A DNA stretch of 64,000 nt, taken from NCBI GenBank assembly GCA_014055495.1, contig WIAG01000005.1, forward strand, positions 53,939 through 117,938, written 5' to 3'. The position numbers were made by a program, and so were the translations under genes. The DNA is from Nitrospira sp. CR1.2 (GTDB taxonomy: Bacteria > Nitrospirota > Nitrospiria > Nitrospirales > Nitrospiraceae). The notes beneath the pieces are model-generated. The model ran no database searches. It was not told the origin of the DNA and worked only from the letters and a program-made list of their open reading frames with translations. Positions 36,537 to 43,769 of this stretch are shown piece after piece (within the stretch, counting starts at the first letter, position 1; every line of letters starts with the position of its first letter).

Positions 36537-37952
36537 CTAGTTTTGAATTGGGTAGCCGTGGCTTTTCGGGTCGAATCCCTTCCGCTTGAGTTTCTCCACC
36601 AGGGTGGTTCTATTCACTTGAAGCAACTGCGCCGCTCGACTGGTAATGCCGTTTGCCTTCCGTAAGGCTTCGCCGATCAGCCGATTTTCGTAGTGTTCGA
36701 GTTCTTTCGTCAGATTGATGCCATCTTCGGAAAAGCGAATAAACTGCTCCGGTGACTCGACAGACTTTCCGCCGGCAGTTTTCACTGACCGCTCAGGCAG
36801 GTCGGCCAGTGTGATCATTCCCCGCTTCTTCAACACGCACAGGCGTTCCACCATATTTTCAAGCTCGCGGATGTTGCCAGGCCATTCTTCTTCCGTCATC
36901 CGCGCCAGTGCGTCGTGTTCCATCCCGAGAATTTCCGTTCTCCGCAACTGATTAAATTGGGCAATGAAATGGGTGACCAGCAGCGGAATGTCGCTGCGAC
37001 GCTCCCTTAACGGGGGAATATGGATGGGAATCACATGCAAGCGATAGTACAGGTCTTGCCGAAAACGGCGTTCTTGGACGGCCAAAGCAAGATCCTGGTT
37101 GGTGGCCGCAATGATGCGGACATCGACATTAATGGTCCTCGTGCCCCCGACACGCTCGAAGCAGCGTTCCTGCAAGACTCGCAGCAATTTCACCTGCAAG
37201 GGAAGACTCATCTCACCCACTTCATCTAAGAAGATGGTTCCGCCATGCGCCAACTCAAACCGTCCGAGACGAGTATGTGCGGCACCTGTGAAGGCTCCCT
37301 TTTCATGGCCGAATAATTCTGATTCGAGCAACGTTTCGGGAATCGCACCGCAGTTGACGGGGACCAGCGGACGCTCCCGACGCATACTGTTGAAGTGCAA
37401 CATACGCGCGATCAATTCCTTGCCCGTGCCGCTCTCACCTTCAATGAGTACGGTGCTGTCGCTATCCGCCACCTTTTCCACAAAATCCAATACCATTCGC
37501 ATCGGCGCACTATTCCCCACCAGGTGCTCGAGGCGATATTGATCCCGCACGGCTTTCCGCAGCAGGTGGTTTTCCTGTTTGAGCCTATATACATCCAATG
37601 CCTTGCGCACGACGACCGCCACCGTATCGGGCTCGAACGGTTTGGTTATGAAATCAAACGCTCCGGCTTTCATCGCACGCACGGCGTAATCAATCGTGCC
37701 GTATCCGGTCATCACGATCGCAATAATTTTGGAATCAATTTTCGAAATACGATCGATGGTTTCCAGTCCGTCAATCCCTGGCATTTGCAGATCGGTCAAG
37801 ACCACGTGCACCGGCTGGTCCTTGACTGCTTCTACCCCTTCCAGCCCACTCGACATGACCGTGACTTGATGGCCCTCACCCGTCAGCGTCTCCGCCAACA
37901 GCTGGCGCACCGCAGGGTCATCATCGATCACGAGGATGTGTGATTGACTCAT
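36537..37952 (-). CDS. FleQ/FlrA-like sigma-54 activator with an intact receiver domain
   Basis: The protein of 471 residues has a receiver with D10-D12, phosphoacceptor D54, T82 and K104; an AAA+ domain with GESGTGKE, GAFTGA and DEVGEM; and a Fis-type helix-turn-helix (SRAAQLLQVNRTTLVEKLKR) very like that of FleQ/FlrA, the flagellar master regulators. FleQ and FlrA usually have a degenerate receiver, whereas here all phosphorylation residues are present. AGAGGAG precedes the ATG at 37952. It stands alone, ended by an intrinsic terminator. It probably sits at the top of the flagellar cascade. No kinase is adjacent. Confidence 0.85.
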   Translation of the reverse strand: MSQSHILVIDDDPAVRQLLAETLTGEGHQVTVMSSGLEGVEAVKDQPVHVVLTDLQMPGIDGLETIDRISKIDSKIIAIVMTGYGTIDYAVRAMKAGAFDFITKPFEPDTVAVVVRKALDVYRLKQENHLLRKAVRDQYRLEHLVGNSAPMRMVLDFVEKVADSDSTVLIEGESGTGKELIARMLHFNSMRRERPLVPVNCGAIPETLLESELFGHEKGAFTGAAHTRLGRFELAHGGTIFLDEVGEMSLPLQVKLLRVLQERCFERVGGTRTINVDVRIIAATNQDLALAVQERRFRQDLYYRLHVIPIHIPPLRERRSDIPLLVTHFIAQFNQLRRTEILGMEHDALARMTEEEWPGNIRELENMVERLCVLKKRGMITLADLPERSVKTAGGKSVESPEQFIRFSEDGINLTKELEHYENRLIGEALRKANGITSRAAQLLQVNRTTLVEKLKRKGFDPKSHGYPIQN

Positions 37953-38253
37953 ACAACTGGCTCCTCTCTGAACATCGAACTGGGAGGCTAGTTCAATCGC
38001 TCCCTTGGCATACCAATCACTCTGCAACAGGGCAGCGACATAGGATCTCTCAAATTCAGCTTATTGGGAATTGAGACTTTATTCAAGCAAAAGTGGGCCA
38101 CCGGGGAAATATGGATCAGGTCGAGACCGCCCGGGACAAACCCAAGTGGGTACAAGGAACCTCCTCGCATCTTGACAGCTCCGCACAAGCGATGTAGGGT
38201 TCCACGTTCACAATCTTCCTGAAGTATCCGGCATCTCTCGATAAGTCACGCGG
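37953..38253. other. Gene-free interval between FleQ-like gene and tRNA-Thr
   Basis: This 301-base divergent interval holds the tRNA promoter on the plus strand (38173-38201). On the minus strand there is a near-match to sigma-54 at 38087-38100, but with spacing one base short. Nothing else coding is seen. Confidence 0.6.
38173..38201 (+). promoter_or_regulatory. Sigma-70 promoter of tRNA-Thr
   Basis: TTGACA at 38173-38178 and TAGGGT at 38196-38201 are 17 bases apart. The predicted start lies about 46 bases before the mature tRNA 5' end. Confidence 0.6.
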
Positions 38254-38329
38254 GCTGGCGTAGCTCAATTGGCAGAGCAGCGGTTTTGTAAACCGCCGGT
38301 TGGGGGTTCGATTCCTCTCGCCAGCTCCA
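38254..38329 (+). tRNA. tRNA-Thr (anticodon UGU)
   Basis: The acceptor stem GCTGGCG pairs with CGCCAGC. The anticodon stem GCGGT/ACCGC encloses TTTGTAA, giving anticodon TGT. The T-loop is TTCGATT and CCA is encoded. The 3' half from the anticodon loop onward is the left attachment site of an integrated element, and the integrase reading frame on the other strand ends inside it. The tRNA gene itself stays complete. Confidence 0.97.
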
Positions 38330-39521
38330 TAAATTCAACTGACGAATCAACCGGTTGGCGGCTTACAGAGCCACTACTCTCCCCTCGCAATTCTGCGAGT
38401 GTAACCGTAAGTGTAACCGTCTGACGCTCAAAGTACGCAGAGAGTGAACGCGCTGCCTGTTCGAGGTCCCGCTCATTCACAATGTTGTACCGGTCAAACA
38501 CGCTTCGAGTCTTATGGCCGGAAATGGACATGGCCACCTTTTCTGGCACTCCGGCTCGCACCATGTTCCGTACAGCAGTACGTCGGAAGTCATGTGGGAT
38601 TCTACCTACCCATACCAAATGCTTCTTCTTCTCATCTTTCACCATCCCCCCGAGGCCGACCCTCTCGCACGCCTTCCGCCAAGAATGCTTCAAACTCTGT
38701 AGGCGAATTCCTCCACGATGGCAGATCCAGGGACAACCAGGCCATTTGAGGTCGCAGCGTGTCTTCCAAGCCAAAAGCACCCGGTAAAGATCGCCCGTTA
38801 GATACAGAACCCTGGGCGTATTGGTTTTGGTATCCTGTGCCTGCAAAAATAGCTTTCCCTCCGTCCAATTGATTTGCCGCCATTGCAGCGAACAGACCTC
38901 CCCCATTCGCATCCCGCTGTAGTAGGCAAGAGTCGCAGCAACCTGGGCATAATCAGGCAAGGCGCCTCGAAGGGCGAGGAAATCCTCGTGCTCGAAGAAT
39001 CCTGATCGAATGTTGTATTCTTTGAGCTGGGGAATATGGGGAACCCGAGCGACCAGTTGAGGTGTTTGTTGAAAGCCCATTCGAAACATTCGCTTCAGAA
39101 ATCCTGTTTCCCGGTTGATGGTGCCGTTTGCTGCGCCCTCCCCTTGACGTTTGACGATATAGCCTTTGATTCGCTCGGTGGTAATGGCAGACACCCGCAT
39201 CTTTCGAAAGTATGGCTCTAAATGGTTCTGGTACTCGTTGACCCGCCTTCCAGTCTTACGTTTGTTCAATTCGTAATCTTGTCTTACGAGGGCAGCCAAG
39301 TCTTCATAGCTTATTCTGTCGATATTGGGCCCACGATATAGCCCTGCAGCTATCTCCCCTTCCTTAATTTTCAGAATTCGTTTTGCTCGGTCCTTATCAC
39401 TGGTCCTTGTGCTTTCTTGGATAGGTCTGCCCTCAACGTAATACTTCATCCAGTATGGGCCCTGTTCGGCCAAAGTCCCTGTCGTCGGATCGCGTTTCTT
39501 GCGTCGGTAAATCATCCCCAT
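38265..39521 (-). CDS. Tyrosine recombinase (integrase) ending inside tRNA-Thr
   Basis: This 418-residue integrase has a SAM-like N-terminal domain (about 70-160) and the catalytic residues R205 (YYSGMRMGEVCSL), H310 and R313 (IPHDFRRTA), H336 (SISGHKT) and Y345 (VFDRYN). The ATG at 39521 has GGGAGGGG upstream and overlaps the excisionase-like gene. The last ~20 codons (MELARGIEPPTGG and following) are the reverse complement of tRNA-Thr, and the stop lies at 38265-38267 within the tRNA D-arm region. The C-terminus therefore depends on integration: joining the right-hand flank on excision would replace the final six residues by 25 others. Confidence 0.93.
   Translation of the reverse strand: MGMIYRRKKRDPTTGTLAEQGPYWMKYYVEGRPIQESTRTSDKDRAKRILKIKEGEIAAGLYRGPNIDRISYEDLAALVRQDYELNKRKTGRRVNEYQNHLEPYFRKMRVSAITTERIKGYIVKRQGEGAANGTINRETGFLKRMFRMGFQQTPQLVARVPHIPQLKEYNIRSGFFEHEDFLALRGALPDYAQVAATLAYYSGMRMGEVCSLQWRQINWTEGKLFLQAQDTKTNTPRVLYLTGDLYRVLLAWKTRCDLKWPGCPWICHRGGIRLQSLKHSWRKACERVGLGGMVKDEKKKHLVWVGRIPHDFRRTAVRNMVRAGVPEKVAMSISGHKTRSVFDRYNIVNERDLEQAARSLSAYFERQTVTLTVTLAELRGESSGSVSRQPVDSSVEFMELARGIEPPTGGLQNRCSAN
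38285..38331 (+). repeat. attL: tRNA-side copy of 47-bp direct repeat
   Basis: This copy runs from the anticodon loop of tRNA-Thr through the encoded CCA plus two bases, and is identical to 43533-43579. Divergence begins abruptly at both ends, as expected for a core recombination site. Confidence 0.95.
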
Positions 39522-39711
39522 GATGCCCCTCCCGCTTATTGTTTTCGATGAAGCGGTCCATATCGAAAATATCGAACAGGACGCGCCGTCCTTGCCGCAC
39601 ACAGGGCAGTTTGCTGGACCAGTTGAGATGACGAACTGCCCACTGGCTGATACCGAGGTATCGAGCCGCCTCTCTGACCGAATACAGCCGTTTGAATACT
39701 TCCTCTGACAT
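39433..39711 (-). CDS. AlpA/excisionase-like helix-turn-helix protein
   Basis: This protein of 92 residues has a MerR-type winged helix: LYSVREAARYLGISQWAVRHL, then LPCVRQGRRVLFDIFDMDRFIENNK, the pattern of AlpA/Xis (HTH_17) proteins. Such proteins steer integrase direction or activate its gene. AAAGGGG lies about eight bases before the ATG at 39711; another ATG at 39717 is possible. Its 3' end overlaps the integrase start by about 89 bases, tightly coupling the two. Confidence 0.85.
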   Translation of the reverse strand: MSEEVFKRLYSVREAARYLGISQWAVRHLNWSSKLPCVRQGRRVLFDIFDMDRFIENNKREGHHGDDLPTQETRSDDRDFGRTGPILDEVLR

Positions 39712-39767
39712 TTCCATCACCCCCTTTCGTTTAGAACTGATTGTTTTCACACTGGAGCTAATCACCG

Positions 39768-40067
39768 CTAGGATTTTAGTTTGGGTTTCTTAAGCTCAGG
39801 CGGATTCATGATTACTCCAAGGCCTTTTAACGCCTCACCGGTCATTTTCTTCCATCCCTTCATAGCCTGATCGAGCTTACCCGCTTTTGCTTGTTCCAAC
39901 ATCGTGGCCATGTGTTCGAGGATCGGCTGCTGCTCACTTAGCAGATCGCGGATAATTTCGGCACGTGGTTTTTCCATCGCAGCGGATACGCGCGATATCG
40001 TTTCATAGAGATCGGTGGGCAACGACAATAGGACTCGATGCGGCGTGTTTTTAGGTTTAGGACTCAT
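39768..40067 (-). CDS. Ribbon-helix-helix (CopG/Arc-type) regulator
   Basis: This 99-residue protein has a basic N-terminus and the RHH pattern HRVLLSLPTDLYETISRVSAAMEKPRAEIIRDLL, recognisable as a beta strand (HRVLLSLP) plus two helices. A Lys-rich tail follows. It lies just upstream of the excisionase-like and integrase genes. A perfect 7-bp inverted repeat overlaps its own promoter, so autorepression of the xis-int operon is a reasonable inference. CopG-like proteins often control plasmid replication or mobile element genes. Confidence 0.82.
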   Translation of the reverse strand: MSPKPKNTPHRVLLSLPTDLYETISRVSAAMEKPRAEIIRDLLSEQQPILEHMATMLEQAKAGKLDQAMKGWKKMTGEALKGLGVIMNPPELKKPKLKS

Positions 40068-40093
40068 TTATAGCCCTCCGTTATATTAATTTG

Positions 40094-40122
40094 TTTATAG
40101 CGAAGCGCTATATCAAAGTCAA
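40094..40122 (-). promoter_or_regulatory. Promoter with palindromic operator for the RHH-xis-int operon
   Basis: On the minus strand, -35 TTGACT (40117-40122) and -10 TATAAA (40094-40099) are separated by exactly 17 bases. The palindrome TATAGCG-AAG-CGCTATA (40096-40112) fills most of the spacer and runs into the -10 box, a classical repressor position. CGGAGGG follows as Shine-Dalgarno before the RHH gene. Confidence 0.85.
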
Positions 40123-40311
40123 TTCATAAACTTTTGTAAGCCTCATTAACCACGGCGCTGTCCGGTGAGGAGGGGGCAGATCCACGCGCGTCGGATAAGC
40201 CCTACATACTCAAGTTCTTCCTCGATAGCAGAGTGCCTTCCCCCCTTCGACTACTAGTTGCCTTGATGCGGCTCGAAGTAGTCTCTCCCCAGCTTCGGAG
40301 GAGGACTCGTT

Positions 40312-41055
40312 ATGTTCACCATGCGGTTTCTGAGTGGAAGTGTGTTGGTTCTCACGCTGGCATGGTCAGTACCTATTGCCTGCGCAGAAGACAACGGTCT
40401 CACACCTCAAGTCGATCCTTATATCGCACTGTTCGGCGGGATGACGTTGCCATCGAAAACCGATGCGAAAGTCAATAATTCCGGAATGAATCTTACAGTC
40501 TTGGATCAAGACTTCGGCAGCTCAAAATCCTTGGGAGGAAAAGTCGGTGTCTGGTTTCCTGGGCTACGACGGTCAACCGGCCTGGATTTCGGGCTGGAGG
40601 TGGATGTCACTAATTATCAGCCAGACGTAAAGGCTGGGCGGTTCCAAGCAAATGGCACACTCAATGGGATTCCCGTTGTCGCGACGGCTAGCCGGAGTAG
40701 CAACATGGATGTGAATGCCACTATCGTCGCGACCAACCTCTTACTCCGTCTGCCGATATATGTATCAGCTGAGTTTCCTCAGGGTCGGCTCTATCCATAT
40801 CTCGGGGGAGGGCCAGGCGTTCAAAAATCGTCGTTCGGCTCCAACGGAAAATCAGACTATGATCTAGCACTTCAAGCCGTCGCCGGCATGCACGTCTTCC
40901 TTGCCAAACGCGTCTCCTTGTTTGCGGAGTATAAATTTACGCACGCCACCCAAACCTTCGGCTTCACAAGCTCTACCGGTGCCACCCAGGATGAGCGATA
41001 TACCTTCAACGTCAGTCATGTCGTGGGTGGACTTGCCGTCCACTTTGGAAACTGA
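40312..41055 (+). CDS. Outer-membrane beta-barrel protein
   Basis: This 247-residue protein has a signal peptide (SGSVLVLTLAWSVPIACAE). The mature part alternates hydrophobic and polar residues, with YIALFGGM near the start, GRLYPYLGGGPGVQ in the middle and the terminal strand VSHVVGGLAVHFGN. This is the style of 8-stranded OmpA/porin-like barrels. GGAGGAGG lies upstream. It is cargo of the element, opposite in strand to the integrase operon. The function is unknown; an envelope or surface role is likely. Confidence 0.75.
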   Translation: MFTMRFLSGSVLVLTLAWSVPIACAEDNGLTPQVDPYIALFGGMTLPSKTDAKVNNSGMNLTVLDQDFGSSKSLGGKVGVWFPGLRRSTGLDFGLEVDVTNYQPDVKAGRFQANGTLNGIPVVATASRSSNMDVNATIVATNLLLRLPIYVSAEFPQGRLYPYLGGGPGVQKSSFGSNGKSDYDLALQAVAGMHVFLAKRVSLFAEYKFTHATQTFGFTSSTGATQDERYTFNVSHVVGGLAVHFGN

Positions 41056-41113
41056 CCCGTCTAGCAGAGGGGTTATGAAGACATCAAGAACATTGATTCT
41101 CACCGGAGGCCCT

Positions 41114-41485
41114 ATGAAACGTTTGTTCAGATTGTGCGCACTTCTTGCTTTTGGGGGCGCATTGATGAGCGGCTGTACGTCGGTCGGAAACTTAGGCATT
41201 GTCACGAAACCTTCGGCCAATAATGCAGACAGACTTAAGTCGGGTGTGAGTTTTGAGGAACTTGGACCAGTGGAAGGATCTGGCTGTCGGCACTTCATCC
41301 TTGCCGTTATTCCATTCGGTGATTCCAGCTTTTCAAAAGCTGTGGACGAAGCACTCAGTCAAAAAGGTGGTGATGCATTGATCAACGTGACCGTCTCCAG
41401 CAGCTTGTATGGCTTCATTCCGATCTACAACGTCTACAGCTTCACATGCACATCAGTGAGCGGCATCGCCGTGAAATACAAGTAA
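41114..41485 (+). CDS. Small lipoprotein, TRL-like
   Basis: This 123-residue protein begins MKRLFRLCALLAFGGALMSGC, a lipoprotein signal with lipobox LMSGC. The mature part contains SFSKAVDEALSQKGGDALINVTVSSS, a pattern like small TRL-type lipoproteins, and ends ICAVKYK-like (SGIAVKYK). GGAGG is four bases before the ATG at 41114; the frame opens much further upstream inside the barrel gene without meaning. It is probably co-transcribed with the barrel gene. Confidence 0.7.
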   Translation: MKRLFRLCALLAFGGALMSGCTSVGNLGIVTKPSANNADRLKSGVSFEELGPVEGSGCRHFILAVIPFGDSSFSKAVDEALSQKGGDALINVTVSSSLYGFIPIYNVYSFTCTSVSGIAVKYK

Positions 41486-41516
41486 ACACAACACCTTTGC
41501 GAAAGGCCATAGAACG

Positions 41517-42296
41517 ATGTTCCGAATGCGACTCTCTCGGATACTAGTTGCCCTGACTATTGTGTTCTTAGCAGGTTGCGGCACGACTCGGATACCTGCG
41601 CCATCTGAAGCAGTGAACGATCTGTCGGGCAAAACTAAAATCCATATTGCTCATTACGATCCAGAAAAATTTACTATTTGGATAGGTGGGCAAACTGGCC
41701 GTGGTATAGCCTTGGGAATTCTGCTTGGTGGAATTGGCGGCGCCATAGAGGGAGGACTACAACTTGACGAGGCTAGAGAGACTGGAGCTAAGTTTATCTC
41801 GGCCTCTCAACTCATGGATCCGGTCACTCAAATCGAGAATCGTTTCCTTAGGGCGTGGCAACGAGAGCTGCAGTTGACGGCTCTTCCAGCCGCACAGTTG
41901 ATGAGTAGCGACAGCGCACGCAGACTACAAGAACAATTTAATGAAGGATATGTGATTGATTTTAAGACACAGAAGTGGAGTATTGAACCAGTGTTATACG
42001 GCGGATTGTCATCTGACCATAGTACTTACCGCCCTTCATACACAGGACGAGCTCGACTTGTTCGTCTTCACGATCAGAAGATAGTTTGGGAAGGAACTTG
42101 CACGTATGCGAAAGATCAAACCCTTACTCCCACATTGAATCGTGATGAAATTACCGGGGATGACAAGGGCACGGCTCTAAAAGCCGCCCTGCAAACCTTG
42201 GGGGATGCGTGTGCAGACGATCTGTGGAGACAGTTCTTTGGTCGAGAGTCTGGCCCTGACTTCCAGCCAACCACCGTGACCGAGGCGACCAGGTAA
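41517..42296 (+). CDS. Lipoprotein of unknown function
   Basis: This 259-residue protein has a lipoprotein signal (ILVALTIVFLAGC). A Gly-rich hydrophobic stretch (GRGIALGILLGGIGGAIEGG, about residues 62-81) resembles membrane-active glycine-zipper segments. The rest is soluble-looking, with YTGRARLVRLHDQKIVWEGTC resembling domains in other envelope lipoproteins. It is third in the cargo block and ends at a hairpin facing the rep gene. No name can be given. Confidence 0.65.
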   Translation: MFRMRLSRILVALTIVFLAGCGTTRIPAPSEAVNDLSGKTKIHIAHYDPEKFTIWIGGQTGRGIALGILLGGIGGAIEGGLQLDEARETGAKFISASQLMDPVTQIENRFLRAWQRELQLTALPAAQLMSSDSARRLQEQFNEGYVIDFKTQKWSIEPVLYGGLSSDHSTYRPSYTGRARLVRLHDQKIVWEGTCTYAKDQTLTPTLNRDEITGDDKGTALKAALQTLGDACADDLWRQFFGRESGPDFQPTTVTEATR

Positions 42297-42308
42297 GCGA
42301 CGGACCGC

Positions 42309-42337
42309 TCTGGGGGGAGTCTTCGACACCCCCCAGA
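42309..42337. terminator. Hairpin between convergent lipoprotein and rep genes
   Basis: TCTGGGGGG pairs perfectly with CCCCCCAGA around an 11-base loop, located between two converging genes. No T run is present, so it may work in both directions weakly or with Rho. Confidence 0.55.
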
Positions 42338-42380
42338 TCCATAGGAGCGCCCGCACTTCGGCAAGCGCCGGCGCGGTGCG

Positions 42381-43370
42381 TCATGAGCTTGGAGTAATTG
42401 GCACCCGTTCAGCGTTTCCGTTATCCCATCGTATGGAGGCATCCTCAAAACCCGCAATCCATCCATAGGTGCCCGACCCACCTATCCACTCCGTAAGACG
42501 GCAGCACACGCCGACGCGACGCAATGCCTCTTGTCGTATGAGGGTATACATTCTTCTTTCAACGTCTTTTGCCGTTCGGTCGAGCACAAACTCATGCTTT
42601 TGCGTTGGCACCTTCACGCCCAACGAACAAAAATACCGGTGTTCCTCAAAGTCACGCGGCATGTTGTCGAAATCCTTGCTGATGTACTTCGACAGATAAC
42701 GCGCAAGCTTCACGGGAGAACAGCCAGGACGAGGTCCTCGGACATTGACTTGCCCCTGGCCGTTCCCGACGATCCTGTACCAACAGCGCCGCAAGAGCCG
42801 CACATCCTGAAACCCCTTCACTGCGAGATGAGGATGCAGCGCCCCACGCTGTTGCCGTTCCAGGACCGCCACATAGGGCATAGAGCAGCCCGATCGCGAA
42901 AGCGCCCGCCGTAGCCGCCCTAGATCGTGCAACACGCGGTCTCGATCCTCTACATTTGCTCGATAGGTCAAGGTCACGAGATGGTCGGCTCCGATGGTCA
43001 GGCATTTCTTCCGAATGGTGCTCTTGGCCCGGCCTCGTGCCCGAGCCTCGTTCATCTTTCTATTCCGCGATGCGCCTTTCTCTCCTTTCTTGCCTTGAAT
43101 CGGGTCTAACCTTCCCCAAGACATTTCGACCCATTGTTTTCCAAAATCATGAATCGTGATGGACCAGACATTCCCTGCAGGAGGTAGTGTGATGTGAGGC
43201 CATGTGTGGTCGCCGAGAAATGTCCTCCTGTCAAGTTTAGGAGAGGCCGCTGGCGCGGCTCCCCTGCGCGGGTGGCTTGCGCCACCCCGCGCACGGGCAT
43301 CACCGGCCGAGCGGGACAGCCTCGATTGCTGCGTCGGTTCTTTTTCGTTCCCGCCCACGTTCGACCTCAC
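42381..43370 (-). CDS. HUH-type rolling-circle replication initiator
   Basis: This 329-residue frame carries the three HUH Rep motifs in order: LVTLTYR (131-137), the metal-binding GALHPHLAV (H179 and H181), and the nicking tyrosine motif ARYLSKYISK (Y225 with Y229 and K232). The order and wording resemble Rep/gpII-like proteins of filamentous phages and small plasmids. Such proteins nick at an origin to start rolling-circle replication. The start is doubtful: the GTG at 43370 is used here, but residues 20-50 encode two GC-rich hairpins, and the ATG at 43124 would skip them. Confidence 0.8.
   Translation of the reverse strand: MRSNVGGNEKEPTQQSRLSRSAGDARARGGASHPRRGAAPAASPKLDRRTFLGDHTWPHITLPPAGNVWSITIHDFGKQWVEMSWGRLDPIQGKKGEKGASRNRKMNEARARGRAKSTIRKKCLTIGADHLVTLTYRANVEDRDRVLHDLGRLRRALSRSGCSMPYVAVLERQQRGALHPHLAVKGFQDVRLLRRCWYRIVGNGQGQVNVRGPRPGCSPVKLARYLSKYISKDFDNMPRDFEEHRYFCSLGVKVPTQKHEFVLDRTAKDVERRMYTLIRQEALRRVGVCCRLTEWIGGSGTYGWIAGFEDASIRWDNGNAERVPITPSS
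43246..43293. other. Two adjacent GC-rich hairpins at the 5' end of rep
   Basis: GCCGC-TGGC-GCGGC (43246-43259) is followed five bases later by a 12-13-bp stem, TGCGCGGGTGGC with GCCACCCCGCGCA, around TTGC (43265-43293, one bulge). Adjacent hairpins near an HUH rep gene are candidates for the nicking or single-strand origin. Confidence 0.5.
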
Positions 43371-43769
43371 CTCGAAAATGTGTAACCAAAATTGTAACCG
43401 TAACGGCCCTTTTTAGCGTTTCGAACAGCAACTCCACGCAACATGGCACTATCGCCTAACCCAATGGTGGATCAGGCGATTCCAGTGGTTCTGATGCTGT
43501 GGAGTGGTGGGGTGAAAGAGGCTCAGGACTGCTTTGTAAACCGCCGGTTGGGGGTTCGATTCCTCTCGCCAGCTCCATATTCCCCCCTTTTCTTCGATAG
43601 TCGCATCAGGGCCTAATCTCAGTGGCCTCCTATCCCGCCGTCGGCACCGCCCCTCCAAAAGTGTTACCAATTCTGGGGACTAGGCCCAACCTGCACCTTG
43701 GCATATAGTTTCATTCATCAGTAGCATTGAATTCGGAAGCCCAGCGCGACACAGCAAGGAGAACGCACC
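43371..43769. other. Gene-free interval containing attR
   Basis: Between rep and the first PilZ gene there is no convincing gene. The interval contains the right end of the element (attR, 43533-43579, a tRNA-Thr 3' fragment that lacks the 5' half) and then about 190 bases of ordinary chromosome leading to the PilZ Shine-Dalgarno. Confidence 0.7.
43533..43579 (+). repeat. attR: distal copy of 47-bp direct repeat
   Basis: The sequence is identical to 38285-38331. Only the tRNA 3' half is present, so it is not a functional tRNA gene. It marks the right edge of the integrated element. Confidence 0.95.

Larger units (their letters stand above)
38285..43579. mobile_element. 5.3-kb tRNA-Thr integrative element with HUH Rep
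   Basis: Perfect 47-bp direct repeats (38285-38331 and 43533-43579) bound the element, the left one being the 3' half of tRNA-Thr. It encodes a tyrosine integrase next to the tRNA, an excisionase-like protein, a ribbon-helix-helix regulator, three envelope proteins on the plus strand, and an HUH replication protein at the far end. There is no coat, Zot, capsid or conjugation gene. The cargo genes look less GC-rich than the flanks. It could be an integrative plasmid-like element or a satellite/decayed filamentous phage. Confidence 0.88.

Noticed and set aside
38087..38100. Sigma-54-like site upstream of the FleQ-like gene
   Set aside because: The boxes look acceptable, but spacing is nine rather than ten bases and the site is 135 bases from the start codon.
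40901..41113. Upstream extension of the small lipoprotein frame into the beta-barrel gene
   Set aside because: The extension reads through the barrel coding region in another frame. The ATG at 41114 has a good ribosome-binding site directly before a lipoprotein signal.
43533..43579. Possible second tRNA-Thr gene
   Set aside because: Only the 3' half is present; there is no D-arm or 5' acceptor strand, so it is the attR repeat.
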